Shown here: piece after piece, positions 1 through 10,110 of the stretch
Layout of the letters: each line of letters opens with the position of its first letter
Numbering within the stretch: position 1 is the stretch's first letter
Source of the DNA: Physella acuta
Taxonomy: Eukaryota; Mollusca; Gastropoda; Physidae
Reading direction: 5' to 3'
NCBI RefSeq assembly: GCF_028476545.1
Contig: NW_026731787.1
Coordinates: 79,501-143,500 of the forward strand
Length of the DNA: 64,000 bases
Made by a program: the position numbers and the translations under genes
Notes under the pieces: model-generated
Seen by the model: the letters and a program-made list of their open reading frames with translations, nothing else
The model's database searches: none
What the model was told of the DNA's origin: nothing

Positions 1-1010
1 AAAACTTTCAGGAAACTTTTTTTTTCCAATGGTATTTTGTAAAATCAAAAATTTTCTGAAGTTTTCTATAAATGTTTTTTGTCGCTGTTTTGAACTATGA
101 ATCTCTCGTTGAGTGTGATGACTAAAATGTGTTGGATGATAGAACAGAAATTAAAACAATATAATAACGAAAATCAAGGGTCGAACCATCACTGTTTTTA
201 TTATTACGTTTTGTATAAGCCTCACTGCAGCTACTATATTTATACAAGATTTTGGTTGTTTTTTTTAATTAATTATTGTCAACTTTCTTTACTAATCGTT
301 TCCTGTTGTTAAATAGCACAGTGATATTCTGTAAAGTTGGAAGAAATAGATCGGTAGTTTTGCCCATGTAGCTGCTTCTAATAAAATAGCAATCAGGTTG
401 TTGTTTTTTTCTAATTGATGGACGGTGATTACTCTAAAGTTAAAACAAAATGGGATAATACATCTTCATTAAGAGAACAATTAACACAGAATGGGCAGTG
501 TGGGTTGTTTTTGTTTTGTTTTGTTTTGTTTTTCTTTTTTCTTGTTTTTTTTTTTTTGTTACTTTTTTTTTTAAACAGTGATTAACGTATTGGGTGGTTG
601 TGTTAGATTTTCACAAAATTCGCTGTAGTTGAAAATCATAAGGTCACGGAGTGCATATGACATTTGGCCAAGTGTTGTGCCGTTACGTGAATAAATAATA
701 TGCATGACATTTAGCCAGATGTTGTACATACACACGACAATAATGTATGTAAGATGTTTGGTCAGTAATTTACATAGTAAAGTACTTTAAAAAACATTAA
801 GTACTTAATTTTTCAATTTTATGTCATTCATCACATACGTAGGTTTATCTAATCAAGTGAAAATTCTTAGTTTTACATATATTTTATATCTAAACAAAAA
901 CACACAATTAACCTGCTATTTTTTTTTATTATTAAATGCAACAATGCCCTTTTTTAACTTCAACTGTGTAATACTTTTGTCCCCATACATCCAAATCAAA
1001 CGTAGTTTTT
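1..1010. other. AT-rich non-coding stretch
   Basis: No gene is supported here. The stretch has poly-T runs near 530-570 and AT-rich unique-looking sequence. The two small open frames (97-312 and 821-1066) have no recognisable motif and no codon signal, and the second runs into the following minisatellite. Confidence 0.5.
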
Positions 1011-1380
1011 CCCCACCTATCCCAATCCACCATAATTGTATCCCCACCTATCCCAAACAACCATAATTTTATCCCCACATATCCCAATCCACCATAATTT
1101 TATCCCCACCTATCCCAATCCACCATAATTTTATCCCCACCTATCCCAATCCACCATAATTTTATCCCCACCTATCCCAATCTACCATAATTGTATCCCA
1201 CCTATCCCAATCAACCATAATTGTATCCCACCTATCCCAATCAACCATAATTGTATCCCACCTATCCCAATCAACCATAATTGTATCCCACCTATCCCAA
1301 TCAACCATAATTGTATCCCCACCTATCCCAATCTACCATAATTGTATCCCCACCTATCCCAATCAACCATAATCGTGTCC
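1011..1380. repeat. Minisatellite, ~30-31 bp unit, about 12 copies
   Basis: Tandem units consist of CCCCACCTATCCCAATC followed by an A/T-rich half (ACCATAATTGTAT). Some units lose one C (30 against 31 bp). The variants TCCACC, TCAACC and TCTACC occur in runs, which suggests local duplication. It grades into degenerate sequence on both sides. Confidence 0.9.
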
Positions 1381-1674
1381 AAACATTTCCTTATCACCCA
1401 CCATCCAATCTAACTCCGACACACTACTTTACAAAACATTTGAACTCAAGTCTTCTCTTCAATATATACAAAACGGATTAAATAATTTCTTCTACTGATC
1501 TATCAAACATATTGTCAAACTTTTGATACATCAAAGCTACAATGAAACCTACTGATATTTAAACCTGTTATCAAATCTACAGATACATCAAACCTACTAT
1601 CAAACCTATTGATACATCAAACCTATTATTCGACCTATCCATAGTTTAAACCTATTATCTGCCCTCCATCATGC

Positions 1675-1789
1675 GCCAATACTTCGACAGTCTACCATGT
1701 AAGGCGCTGTTTATTTTTCTACGGCTCCGGTGTGCCAATACTTCGACAGTCTACTATGTAAGACGCTGTTTATTTTTCTACGGCTCCGG
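1675..1789. repeat. Tandem duplication of a ~59-bp segment
   Basis: A segment beginning GCCAATACTTCGACAGTCTA and ending CTACGGCTCCGG occurs at 1675-1730 and again at 1734-1789 with few differences. It is more GC-rich than its flanks. Confidence 0.8.
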
Positions 1790-1837
1790 GCATCAATTAA
1801 GTGCCGTCTAAAATCAATCAAAAACTCCCATTTTTTA

Positions 1838-2347
1838 TGTGGTGTAATAGTGATGTGGTGTAGTGTGATGTGATGTAGTGTGGTTTGGTATGTTGTAGTG
1901 TAGGTGTAGTGTAGTGTGGTGTGGTGTGGTCTGGTGTAGTGAGGTGTGGTGTAGTGTGGTGTAGTGTGGTGTGGTGTGGTGTGGTGTGGTGTAGGTGTAG
2001 TGTGGTGTGGTGTAGTGTAGTGTAGTGTAGTGTAGTGTAGTGTAGTGTGGTGTGGTGTGGTGTGGTGTGGTGTGTTGTGGTGTGGTGTGATGTGATGTAG
2101 TGTGGTTTGGCATGATGTAGTGTAGCGTAGTGTGGTGTTGTGTGGTGGATTGGGTCTGGTGTGGTGTGTGTGTACCTAGTGGAATGTCAAAGGTCAAATA
2201 TCTACTACAACCAATAGTATAGTGTAGTGTGTTGTGGTGGGGTTGGGTGTGGTATAGTGTAGTGTAGCGTTGTGTGGTGGGGTCTTGTCTGATGTGGTGT
2301 GTGTGTACCTAGTGGAATGTCAAAGGTCGAATATCTACTACAACCAA
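1838..2347. repeat. Simple pentanucleotide (TGTGG/TGTAG)n array with embedded duplicated segment
   Basis: The sequence is almost entirely alternating GTGTGG and GTGTAG pentamers. Two copies of a ~50-bp non-simple segment containing CCTAGTGGAATGTCAAAGGT lie at about 2163-2213 and 2296-2347. The larger block (pentamers plus segment) was therefore itself duplicated. A 120-codon His/Thr-rich open frame on the minus strand (1835-2197) is only the translation of this array. Confidence 0.85.
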
Positions 2348-3378
2348 CGGCGCTTTCAAATATTTAATTGGCTCTTTGTGAACAAATATCAATTTTTATT
2401 CAGCAGGTTGTATTGATGAACGTGCATACAGCTCGAGTTAAAATACCAACTCAGTTCCAGATATTGATATATTTTAGTGAAATGGCGCTGGGTACACGGA
2501 AAATCAATACGTTTCTCTAGAACAATTTGAATCTTGTCTAGTCTGAAAACAAAATATTGAACATAGTTGTGCCGTTCTACTAAATTTTAGTTATATGGCT
2601 TAAAAATTATCAGCAAATATTCTGTTTGCTTAGAAACTAGAAAAAAAACAATTTTTAAAATGAAAGAAATGCGTTATTTTATTTGTAGCAGTACAATTTA
2701 TTTTTAAGCTTGATTTACAAGATAACCATGGGTTAATTACTGTTATCAAAAAGATTAAATGTTTAATTATAGATTTACATTGACCCTTCTCTGGATAAAC
2801 CTTAAGCTTAACTCAAAGTTGTAAGTTCATTTTGTATTTCACTTGCGTGATAAGCGGAGCTAAAACAAAATTAAACAACACGAAGCAGTCATCTATTGAG
2901 AGCAATTAGTTTTATCACATAATTAGATCATTTAATTATCTGAGTGTTTCTAAAGGGTATTTAAGACCTGATTTTAGCAATGCTTTAACGACAATTGTGT
3001 TAAAAACAATGTAATTGCGTTGTACTCATTCTATCAATGTTAGCATTTTATTTACATGTTAAACATAGATCTATAACCCAGGTGTGTTATATTTTTTTTT
3101 ATTTCTCTTACTCTGTTGCTCTCTTTTTTAATAATCTAAAAAATCTTACTTCAGAAACCTATATTTAGACCATACAAAGGAACAAGTACATCTTTAGGTA
3201 TATAAGTCTACAGTCTCTGTAAGACTCTATTAAACATGATGAAGCTTACATGTATTTAAAATACCGAAACTGTAAGCACATGATTGCAGACTATTAATAG
3301 ATAACTCGGTTCTCATTTTTTTACATGCTGGGCTAAGCCGATTTTTTTTTTTGTATGAGCTAAGTGGAATTTGAACAG
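2348..3378. other. AT-rich unique-looking sequence
   Basis: About 1 kb with no open frame, repeat or RNA gene that I can support. It has short homopolymer runs only. Confidence 0.5.
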
Positions 3379-3620
3379 TTACAACATTTCCTTTATCTTA
3401 TTTCAGTTCATGGTAAGATTTTTTAAGTTACAAGATTTAGCTTATCTTATTTCAGTTTATGTTCAGATTTTTTTTTTATTTACAAAATTTACTTTATCTA
3501 ATTTCAGTTCATGTTCAGATTTTTAAAATTTACAAAATTTACCTTATCTGATTTCAGTTCATGTTCAGATTTTTAAAAGTTACAAAATTTACCGTATCTT
3601 ATTTTAGTTCACGTTCAGAC
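3379..3620. repeat. Degenerate tandem repeat, ~50-60 bp unit, about 4-5 copies
   Basis: Each unit carries TTTCAGTTCATGTTCAGAT followed by a T-run and a TACAAAATTTACCTTATCT-like half. Unit length varies with the length of the T-run. Confidence 0.8.
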
Positions 3621-3778
3621 TTCCGATAAACTAAGGTAAAGGCGTCTGAGTCTGTGCAGCTATATGTCAATGTTTTGTTATAGACAGATTTATTCATATA
3701 CCGAGCTCATAATTTGAAGAGTGTCTGCACTTTTTTTTGTAACAGGTGGGAGTGATGAAACGTCACAATTAGTATGTG

Positions 3779-4080
3779 TGTAATATGGGAGAGATTGGTA
3801 AAATGTTACTATTTATTTAATATGGGAGAGACTGGTCAAACTTTACTTTTTATGTAATATGGGAGAGATTGGTAAAATGTTACTATTTATGTAATATGGG
3901 AGAGATTGGTAAAATGTTACTATTTATGTTTTATGGGAGAGATTGGTAAAATGTTACTATTTATGTTTTATGGGAGAGATTGGTCAAACTGTACTATTTA
4001 TGTAATATGAGAGAGATTGGTCAAACTGTACTATGTATGTAATATGTGAGAGATTGGTCAAACTGTACTATTTACTTAAT
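3779..4080. repeat. Minisatellite, ~38-40 bp unit, about 8 copies
   Basis: Units are built on TAATATGGGAGAGATTGGT plus AAAATGTTACTATTTATG. Degenerate copies reappear at about 4125-4160 and 4370-4450, on either side of a SINE insertion. The original array was therefore longer. Confidence 0.85.
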
Positions 4081-4184
4081 GTGGCTGAGAGTGATAAACA
4101 TCCCTGCTGAGGTCATTTGAAAGAGATCGGTAAAACTTCAATGTATATGGAAGACATTCACCATTTTTCGCGTTCTTGCCTAAG

Positions 4185-4370
4185 ACACATGTGGCAAATC
4201 AAGTAGAGTTGAACTTTTCAGAGACCTCGGCTTATGAAGGGATAGTGTGGTCGAAACTATGCCCAGTCGCATTTGTTTTCCTTAACGTGAGATACCATCA
4301 TAGCTGGGTTTACTCAGGGACATTCTACTGACATGAACCCGGATTCGGACTCGAGACTTTCGGGTAAGCT
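4185..4370 (-). mobile_element. tRNA-derived SINE, 5'-truncated, inserted in minisatellite
   Basis: On the minus strand the segment reads from a T-arm/B-box-like region (CTCGAGTCCGAATCC, plus-strand 4341-4355) through a body that ends GGGCATAG..CGACCACACTATCCCTTCATAAG. The same 3' domain ends the full-length SINE at 8205-8380, so both belong to one family. The A-box part of the tRNA head is missing. Minisatellite units continue on both sides, which shows insertion into a pre-existing array. Confidence 0.7.
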
Positions 4371-4730
4371 ATGGAAGAGATTGGTAAATCTTCACTGTTT
4401 GTGGAATATGGAAGACATTGATAAAAAATCACTGTTTATGTAATGTGGTATAACATTTGTTTGACCTTCCCTTGTAAAACAGCGTAACAAAACAACTAAA
4501 AATAGCTCAACAAACAAGATTCTAAAAATAGAATCTCGGCTAATATTATCTCTGGGATTCTCGTGGGATAAAAAATGTAATAAGACTTTGTTAAGACGTC
4601 CAAAAATAGACGTTTTTTTCTGTCGGGTGGCGGCCATGTTGAATGTCAAAGGTCGTGCAACGTTTCTACTAATGGTTTATTGTGACCGTTATCAGCGGTC
4701 TCTGGTGGCTAGCAGGAATAATCAGTGTCT

Positions 4731-5520
4731 GACACACCACACCATCTGAAGGTGTCATTTACCCTTTGTACACACCATCTGAAGGTGTCATTCACCCTTT
4801 GTACACACAACACCATCTAAAGGTGTCATTCACCCTTTGTACACACAACACCATCTAAAGGTGTCATTCACCCTTTGTACACACAACACCATCTAAAGGT
4901 GTCATTCACTCTTTGTACACACAACACCATCTGAAGGTGTCATTCACCCTTTGTACACACAACACCATCTAAAGGTGTCATTCACCCTTTGTACACACAA
5001 CACCATCTGAAGGTGTCATTCAATCTTTGTACACACAACACCATCTGAAGGTGTCATTCACCCTTTGTACACACAACACCATCTGAAGGTGTCATTCAAC
5101 CTTTGTACACACAACACCATCTGAGGGTGTCATTCAACCTTTGTACACACAACTCCACCTAAAGGTGTTATTCACCCATTGTACACAATCCACCATCTGA
5201 AGGTGTCATTCATCCTTTGTACACACAGCACCATCTGACGGTGTCATTCACCCTTTGTACACACAATACCATCTGAAGGTGTCATTCACCCTTTGTACAC
5301 ACAACACCGCCTAAAGGTGTCATTTATCATGTGTACACTAAACTCCGCCTAAAGGTGTCATTTATCATTTGTACACTAAACTCCGCCTAAATGTGTCATT
5401 TATTATGTGTGCATACAGAACAACCTGAAGGTGTCTTTCACCATTTATACATAACACCAATTAAAGGTGTCATTCAACATTTGTTCACACAACACCACAT
5501 GAAAATGCCATTCATCATTA
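4731..5520. repeat. Minisatellite, ~38-bp unit, about 20 copies
   Basis: Units contain ACACCATCTGAAGGTGTCAT plus a half reading TCACCCTTTGTACACACA. Each unit core (ACACC..GGTGT) is a short palindrome, so single strands could form a hairpin per unit. Copies are nearly identical in the centre and decay toward the right end after about 5330. Confidence 0.9.
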
Positions 5521-5753
5521 ATACACGGAAACAGATCTGACAGTTCCATTCACCATTTACTCTTTAAATCCATACAATTTTTTTTTTAATTCTTAATTTA
5601 TTTTTAAGATCAACCTATGGTACAACACATAAAATACTCAAAAATAATGCCTAAGATCTGGTTTAGAAAGTGTGACGTCATACAACCCTGTTTATTTAAC
5701 CTGTGTATTTAAACATCCATTCCGGAATTACACAACATCAATAAAATTAACCA

Positions 5754-5761
5754 ATTAAAAT
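5754..5761. repeat. Left target-site duplication of the MULE-like element
   Basis: ATTAAAAT stands directly before the left terminal inverted repeat. The identical 8-mer follows the right repeat at 7249-7256. Confidence 0.75.
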
Positions 5762-5980
5762 GGTTCCATGACAAATGATCTCAGGACAAATGATCTCAGA
5801 CAAAATATCTCAGACAAAATATCTCACGGACAAATGATCTCAGGACAAATGATCTCAGGACAAATGATCTCAAGGACAAATGATCTCAAGGACAAAAGAT
5901 ACCAGGACAAAATATATCAGGACAAATGATACCATGGACAATTGATCTCAGACAAAATATCTCAGACAAAATATCTCACA
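5762..5980 (+). repeat. Left terminal inverted repeat of the MULE-like element
   Basis: The repeat is composed of about 14 tandem 14-15 bp subunits of two types (ATGATCTCA and AATATCTCA endings) with single-base linkers. It is the reverse complement of 7062-7248, and it is longer by about 30 bp because of a different number of subunits. Confidence 0.9.
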
Positions 5981-6346
5981 GCGAATTTTTAATAGTATGT
6001 ACGATGATTTTAGCTGAACTTTTTTATTGACTGTTAATATGGTTTTGTTTACTTTTTTACGTATAATAATTATGAATAAAATGAATTAGTGAAACCTAAC
6101 AAACCATCAAAAGGTGTATTAAACTTTGTAGTAGCATTGGGTTTGAAAAAGTAAAAATTAAAACAAACTTACTCTTTTAGCCTGAAAGGTATAATAAATG
6201 ATAATGTATAAAACAAATAAAGTAACGGTCGCTATACAACATTAATGTTCATATCACGCGAAATATCTTTCAAAAATGTGATTGGGTCTGAAGGTTCGTA
6301 ACGTTAAACTATTGTTTTTATTACATCATCAACACAAACATAACGT

Positions 6347-6662
6347 TTACGTTTCTTTTCTGGTAGGTACAGCGTTATGATCACATCTCTCCAATACTAT
6401 GTGACCATCTATTGTGTGAACTCTTGCTTGACATGTCCTAATTTCATATTTCCAAATGTCTTTGCCTGTTTATGGCAAACATAAATTCACCAGAAACTAA
6501 TGTCCAAATACCTTTCTGCGAGGTAACGTAAGAGACCATAGCAAAGCAATCACCATTAATACTGCTTTGTTTTATGCACACTACAACATACTTAGCTCCG
6601 CGATGACCGCTGTCATTTAAATAAGCATTAGTCACCTGATCACTAAGGTGTGACCGACGCAT
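6347..6662 (-). pseudogene. FLYWCH-like zinc-finger coding remnant inside the MULE-like element
   Basis: A 72-codon minus-strand frame (6662 down to 6444) includes SQKGIWTLVSGEFMFAINRQ, which fits the first half of a FLYWCH domain (hydrophobic L-x-x..F-x-F). One frame over, the sequence continues as a tryptophan-containing stretch and RTCQARVHTIDGHIVLER ending in CDHNA. That matches the usual Cys..A-R-hxT..(D)G..H-x-N/H second half. The two halves are out of frame by one base near 6460. The expected W-x-C reads W-x-Y. These point to a non-functional copy. FLYWCH domains bind DNA and occur next to MULE transposases. The match is by eye only. Confidence 0.5.
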
Positions 6663-6716
6663 AACAATGGACGTTATATGCTAGTCGTATTGTCCATGGA
6701 GGGCGGATGTCTTTCC

Positions 6717-6830
6717 CTTAAGGCATGTCTCTACCATCAAAGCCACCTTGATACGAAGGTGTGTCCTTATTGTTATTCCATCCTCTTTGATCTAGTTTCG
6801 TCCACCTGACGTGGTAGGATCGTTTCATGT
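6717..6830 (-). other. Short open frame of 37 codons inside the MULE-like element
   Basis: A minus-strand ATG frame begins MKRSYHVRWTKLDQRG and stops at about 6717. I do not recognise the product. It may be a fragment of the element's former coding region upstream of the FLYWCH-like part. Confidence 0.25.
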
Positions 6831-7061
6831 TTGTCAAGCACACCTACGCTGTCTTTCGAAATTATTTCTTTAATCTTTTTATACTATATTACTAATACTA
6901 ACCTTAAAATGTTTAGTGCAATATGACTATTTTATACAGCAAACATTGCTTACAATTATTTAGGCCTATAAACAATATTAAACATAGTAAACAAAACCAT
7001 AAGACAGTAAAAAAAAAATTCAGATCAATTAAAATCATCCAATACACTATTAAAATTAAGG

Positions 7062-7248
7062 TGTGAGATATTTTGTCTGAGATATTTTGTCTGAGATCAA
7101 TTGTCCGTGGTATCATTTGTCTTGATATATTTTGTCCTGGTATCTTTTGTCCTGAGATCATTTGTCTTGAGATCATTTGTCCGTGAGATATTTTGTCTGA
7201 GATATTTTGTCTGAGATCATTTGTCTTGAGATCATTTGTCGTGTCACC
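7062..7248 (-). repeat. Right terminal inverted repeat of the MULE-like element
   Basis: Reverse-complement partner of 5762-5980, built of the same 14-mer subunits. Its outer end GGTGACACGACAAATGATCT (minus strand) matches the left end GGTTCCATGACAAATGATCT. Confidence 0.9.
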
Positions 7249-7256
7249 ATTAAAAT
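7249..7256. repeat. Right target-site duplication of the MULE-like element
   Basis: Second copy of ATTAAAAT, identical to 5754-5761. Confidence 0.75.
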
Positions 7257-7699
7257 AGATATTTACAAAGCAAACAAAATGAATACTGAAGACATTTTTT
7301 TATCTTGGTATCGATAATTAATTTACAACGACTACTCTGATTGGATTTTTTAAGCCAATGAAAACATCTTATTTTACTGCTGCACGACTAGGGAAAAAAA
7401 TTGATTCGTTATTCTTAAATGAAATCCTAAGTACATGCACTTTTATAAAAAGATCATAGAAATTATGGATGTTTGCAGCATTTAGTAGATATCTAGAGTC
7501 CAAGCAACTATTTTTTTAAGACGCGGGTCCTCATTTAAAGGTTAACTGTTGTTTTGTTTTTTTTTTTAAATTATTTAACAACATGCACACCTGAAGCAGG
7601 TTTAAATGCATTGTCTAGTTAAAAAAAAATAAAAGTTTCACGGAAATATAATGTGTACATAATACATAATAAAATTAAATAAAAACTTTTCTGACATAT

Positions 7700-8010
7700 G
7701 TTTTTACTATTGATTCAGGATTTAAAAAAATTAAAATCTCCCAGCTACACCCCACCTCCAAGGCATGACGTGTTTCATCTTGGCCTAGTCCAGGAGCACT
7801 TCTCGTGTAATATCACCGTCTATTTTCCTGGAGATGTCCCCAGCCCGAGTAAATATGCTCAAAACGTACAGCCTTCAATACGTCAGCTCCGAGACTGGCT
7901 GTAGGCAAGGAATGGTATTTGGAACCGGAAGTGCAGCGGGAGATCATGGGATTAAAAGTGGGCAACTGATCCATCGTTTAAATCTGTACATACTTTGGTG
8001 AACTGACATA
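7700..8010 (+). other. GC-richer island with overlapping open frames, unidentified
   Basis: The segment from about 7740 is clearly richer in G+C than its AT-rich flanks. One frame (7698-7904) reads HDVFHLGLVQEHFSCNITVY and onward. Another frame over about 7795-8005 stays open and includes GMVFGTGSAAGDHGIKSGQ. It could be a retained exon, a processed gene fragment or a conserved mobile-element segment. I recognise no family. Confidence 0.25.
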
Positions 8011-8204
8011 AGGGTTTCAGATTCTCTTCAACTGATCAAAGTTAAATGATCTTATTGATTCAACTAAGAAATGTTCATTGGCTATAGACGTTGTAAGGAC
8101 ACACACACACACACGTATTTAAAGCATCAGAAAGTTTGTGTTTTTGGGTAGCAAGTAGGTTGTTTAATAACCGTAAAATATCAACAGAAACAATTTTAAA
8201 GTAT

Positions 8205-8380
8205 GGGACGGCGTGGTCGAACGTCAGCGCGCACCACCTCTAACCCAAAAGTCTCTAATTCGGATCCCAGTCTCTATGACTGAAGCCATCCCAGAATCCA
8301 CCACAATCTGTAACTAACTCACATAAGGGAAAATAAATGTAGCTGGGCATTATACTGACCACTCTATCCCTTCATAAACT
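8205..8380 (+). mobile_element. tRNA-derived SINE, near full length
   Basis: The head GGGACGGCGTGGTCGAAC resembles a tRNA A-box region, and ATTCGGATCCC is a degenerate B box about 50 bp on. A body follows, ending GGGCATTATACTGACCACTC and TATCCCTTCATAA. The same 3' domain is seen in the copies at 4185-4370 (minus) and, more diverged, at 42712-42945. Confidence 0.75.
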
Positions 8381-8541
8381 ATTGAAACTGTTCTATTGTT
8401 ACAGTAAAGTTATATGTATAGATGGGATTCTTTTCAATGTGTAATGTTCCCACTGGTATCCCAACGAAAGATTTCCTGAGCGATGTTTTTAAAGGTAACT
8501 GAAATTACAGTCAAATGTAATTTGCTGCGACTCAATACATA

Positions 8542-8646
8542 GGGGTCGGCGTGGTCGAGTCTGTGAAGCTCATGGTTGCTAAACCGAAAAGTCTAAAGTT
8601 CGAACCCAGCTCGGTAAAAATTAAAAACGAAGAAGAAGAAGAAGAA
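8542..8646 (+). mobile_element. tRNA-derived SINE head with (GAA)n tail
   Basis: GGTCGGCGTGGTCGAG (A-box region) and AGTTCGAACCCAG (good B box) lie at tRNA spacing. The copy then passes at once into a short A-rich piece and GAAGAAGAAG. The SINE body seen in other copies is absent, so this is a head-only or 3'-truncated copy. Confidence 0.7.
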
Positions 8647-9216
8647 TACATGGGAAATGGACATAGAGATGATAACAGTACTTAACAAAACTTCATTAGT
8701 GTTAACGGTATTTTGTTTTACCTGTTCAACCTGTTGCATGTAGAAAGATCATACGAAAATTATAATATTGACATCTTTTTGAGCATCATTGTCTATAAAA
8801 TATTTAGATTTAGATTTTATGTTGTCATATAAAAGATAACACTTTTTAAACAAGTAGAGACAAATAGTTCCTAAGTTCTAATGCCTTCGATATATGCTTG
8901 CTACTAGATCTAGTTGGCCTTGAAAAAGACCGTGTAAAAATTGCAATTACATCTGCAACAGCAGATGTAATCACACCTACACAAATACAAGCAACCGCCT
9001 GCTTGTGAGGAAATCTGAAATTTTCCCCAGATATCTGACATGCGTGTTTTTTGTGGGAAGGAGTTTCAAACAATGTGAGCGGACGTTAGAGAAAGCAACA
9101 CCGGAGATTAAACTCCCCTCACTATAGTGCAGTAATATAAAACACGAGAAAAATGGCCCGTTGAGGAAGGATACACCGGGCGCTAGGTTGATAGTGCTGT
9201 CTCTTTTCTCTAAACT

Positions 9217-9700
9217 AAAACCAACCCACCCCCCCCCCCCCCACACACACACACACCACCCCCCACCCCCCACCCCCCACCCCACACCCACCCCACACAC
9301 CAGCCCCCCCCCCCCACCCCACCCACCGCCACCCACCCCCACCCCACCCCCACCCCCCAAAAAACATGTCTACCGTCCCATTCAACGAAATATAATTATA
9401 TACTTTTTCCAGTGTCCGCCCCCTCCCCGAAAATTTTACCCCCGCCCCCGAAAATTTCAAGTACCCCCACCGCTCTCCGGGGAGGAAAAAGTCTGAAAGA
9501 AACACTGGTGTCGCGCTTAGCCACTACGCGAAGAATTGCATTAAAGAAATTGCGAGAAAACCACTTTTTAGATTAGACACATTAATTAGGCGGTAATTTT
9601 ATTATAGAGTATCGATGAGGAAACCACCGCCCCACCCACCCCCCCCCCCCCACTCACACCTCCCCCCCACTCCCCCCCCCCCCCCCCCCCCACTCCCAAA
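9217..9700. repeat. Poly-C / CCCCACC tracts and first copy of a ~260-bp duplicated repeat
   Basis: C-rich simple sequence (9225-9358) is followed by a segment (9364-9615) that recurs at 9705-9967, offset 341 bp and nearly identical. The segment contains CCCGAAAATTTCAAG and GAAAGAAACACTG. These are the reverse complement of the start of the hAT-type MITE at 59386-59604. Pro/His-rich open frames on both strands here are translations of the simple tract. Confidence 0.7.
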
Positions 9701-9704
9701 AAAA

Positions 9705-10110
9705 ACATGTCTACCGTCCCATTCAACGAAATATAATTATATACTTTTTCCAGTGTCGGCCCCCCCCTCCCCGAAAATTCTAACCCCGCCCTCGAAAATT
9801 TCAATTACCCCCCACCCCTCTCCGGGGAGGAAAAAGTCTGAAAGAAACACTGGTGTCGCGCTTAGCCACTACCCGAAGAATTGCATTAAAGAAATTGCAA
9901 GAAAACCACTTTTTAGATTAGACACATTAATTAGGCGGTAATTTTATTATAGAGTATCGATGAAGAAATTTCTTTTGAGTTGGGGAGGGGGGGGGGGGGC
10001 TCAGACGTTCTTACGCGGGGGGTGGGGCTTCGCCCCTACCCGAAGAATTGTATGCAAGAAACTCTTCACGCAAACCATTAAGATTAGACAACATTTCTTT
10101 TTATTCAATG
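9705..10110. repeat. Second copy and a third, diverged copy of the G/C-tract repeat family
   Basis: 9705-9967 repeats 9364-9615. After a poly-G tract, 9985-10110 contains GGGGCTTCGCCCC, CCCGAAGAATTG and GCAAGAAACTCTT. These parallel the right half of the MITE at 59386-59604 (GGGGCTTCGCCCC, CCGAAGAGATGCC, GGAAGAAACTCTG). The locus looks like a cluster of related decayed MITEs whose outer ends I cannot define. Confidence 0.55.

Larger units (their letters stand above)
5762..7248 (-). mobile_element. Mutator-like (MULE-type) DNA transposon with long, sub-repetitive terminal inverted repeats
   Basis: Left (5762-5980) and right (7062-7248) inverted repeats of about 220 and 190 bp are extended reverse complements. 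Both begin GGT and then run as tandem 14-mers GACAAATGATCTCA and GACAAAATATCTCA in matching order. The element is bounded by an exact 8-bp direct repeat ATTAAAAT. The interior (about 1.08 kb) carries a minus-strand coding remnant that resembles a FLYWCH zinc finger. That domain often accompanies MULE transposases in invertebrates. No transposase catalytic region is visible, so this is a non-autonomous or decayed copy. Assignment to Mutator rather than another superfamily with 8-bp duplications is an inference from the long inverted repeats and the FLYWCH remnant. Confidence 0.75.

Noticed and set aside
1835-2197. 120-codon His/Thr-rich frame
   Set aside because: It is the translation of the (TGTGG/TGTAG)n simple repeat.
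8542-8615. tRNA gene
   Set aside because: A and B boxes are present, but no acceptor stem or anticodon arm closes and the sequence recurs in several SINE copies.
9161-9496. Pro/His-rich and Gly-rich frames on both strands
   Set aside because: They result from poly-C/CCCCACC tracts, with equal openness on both strands.
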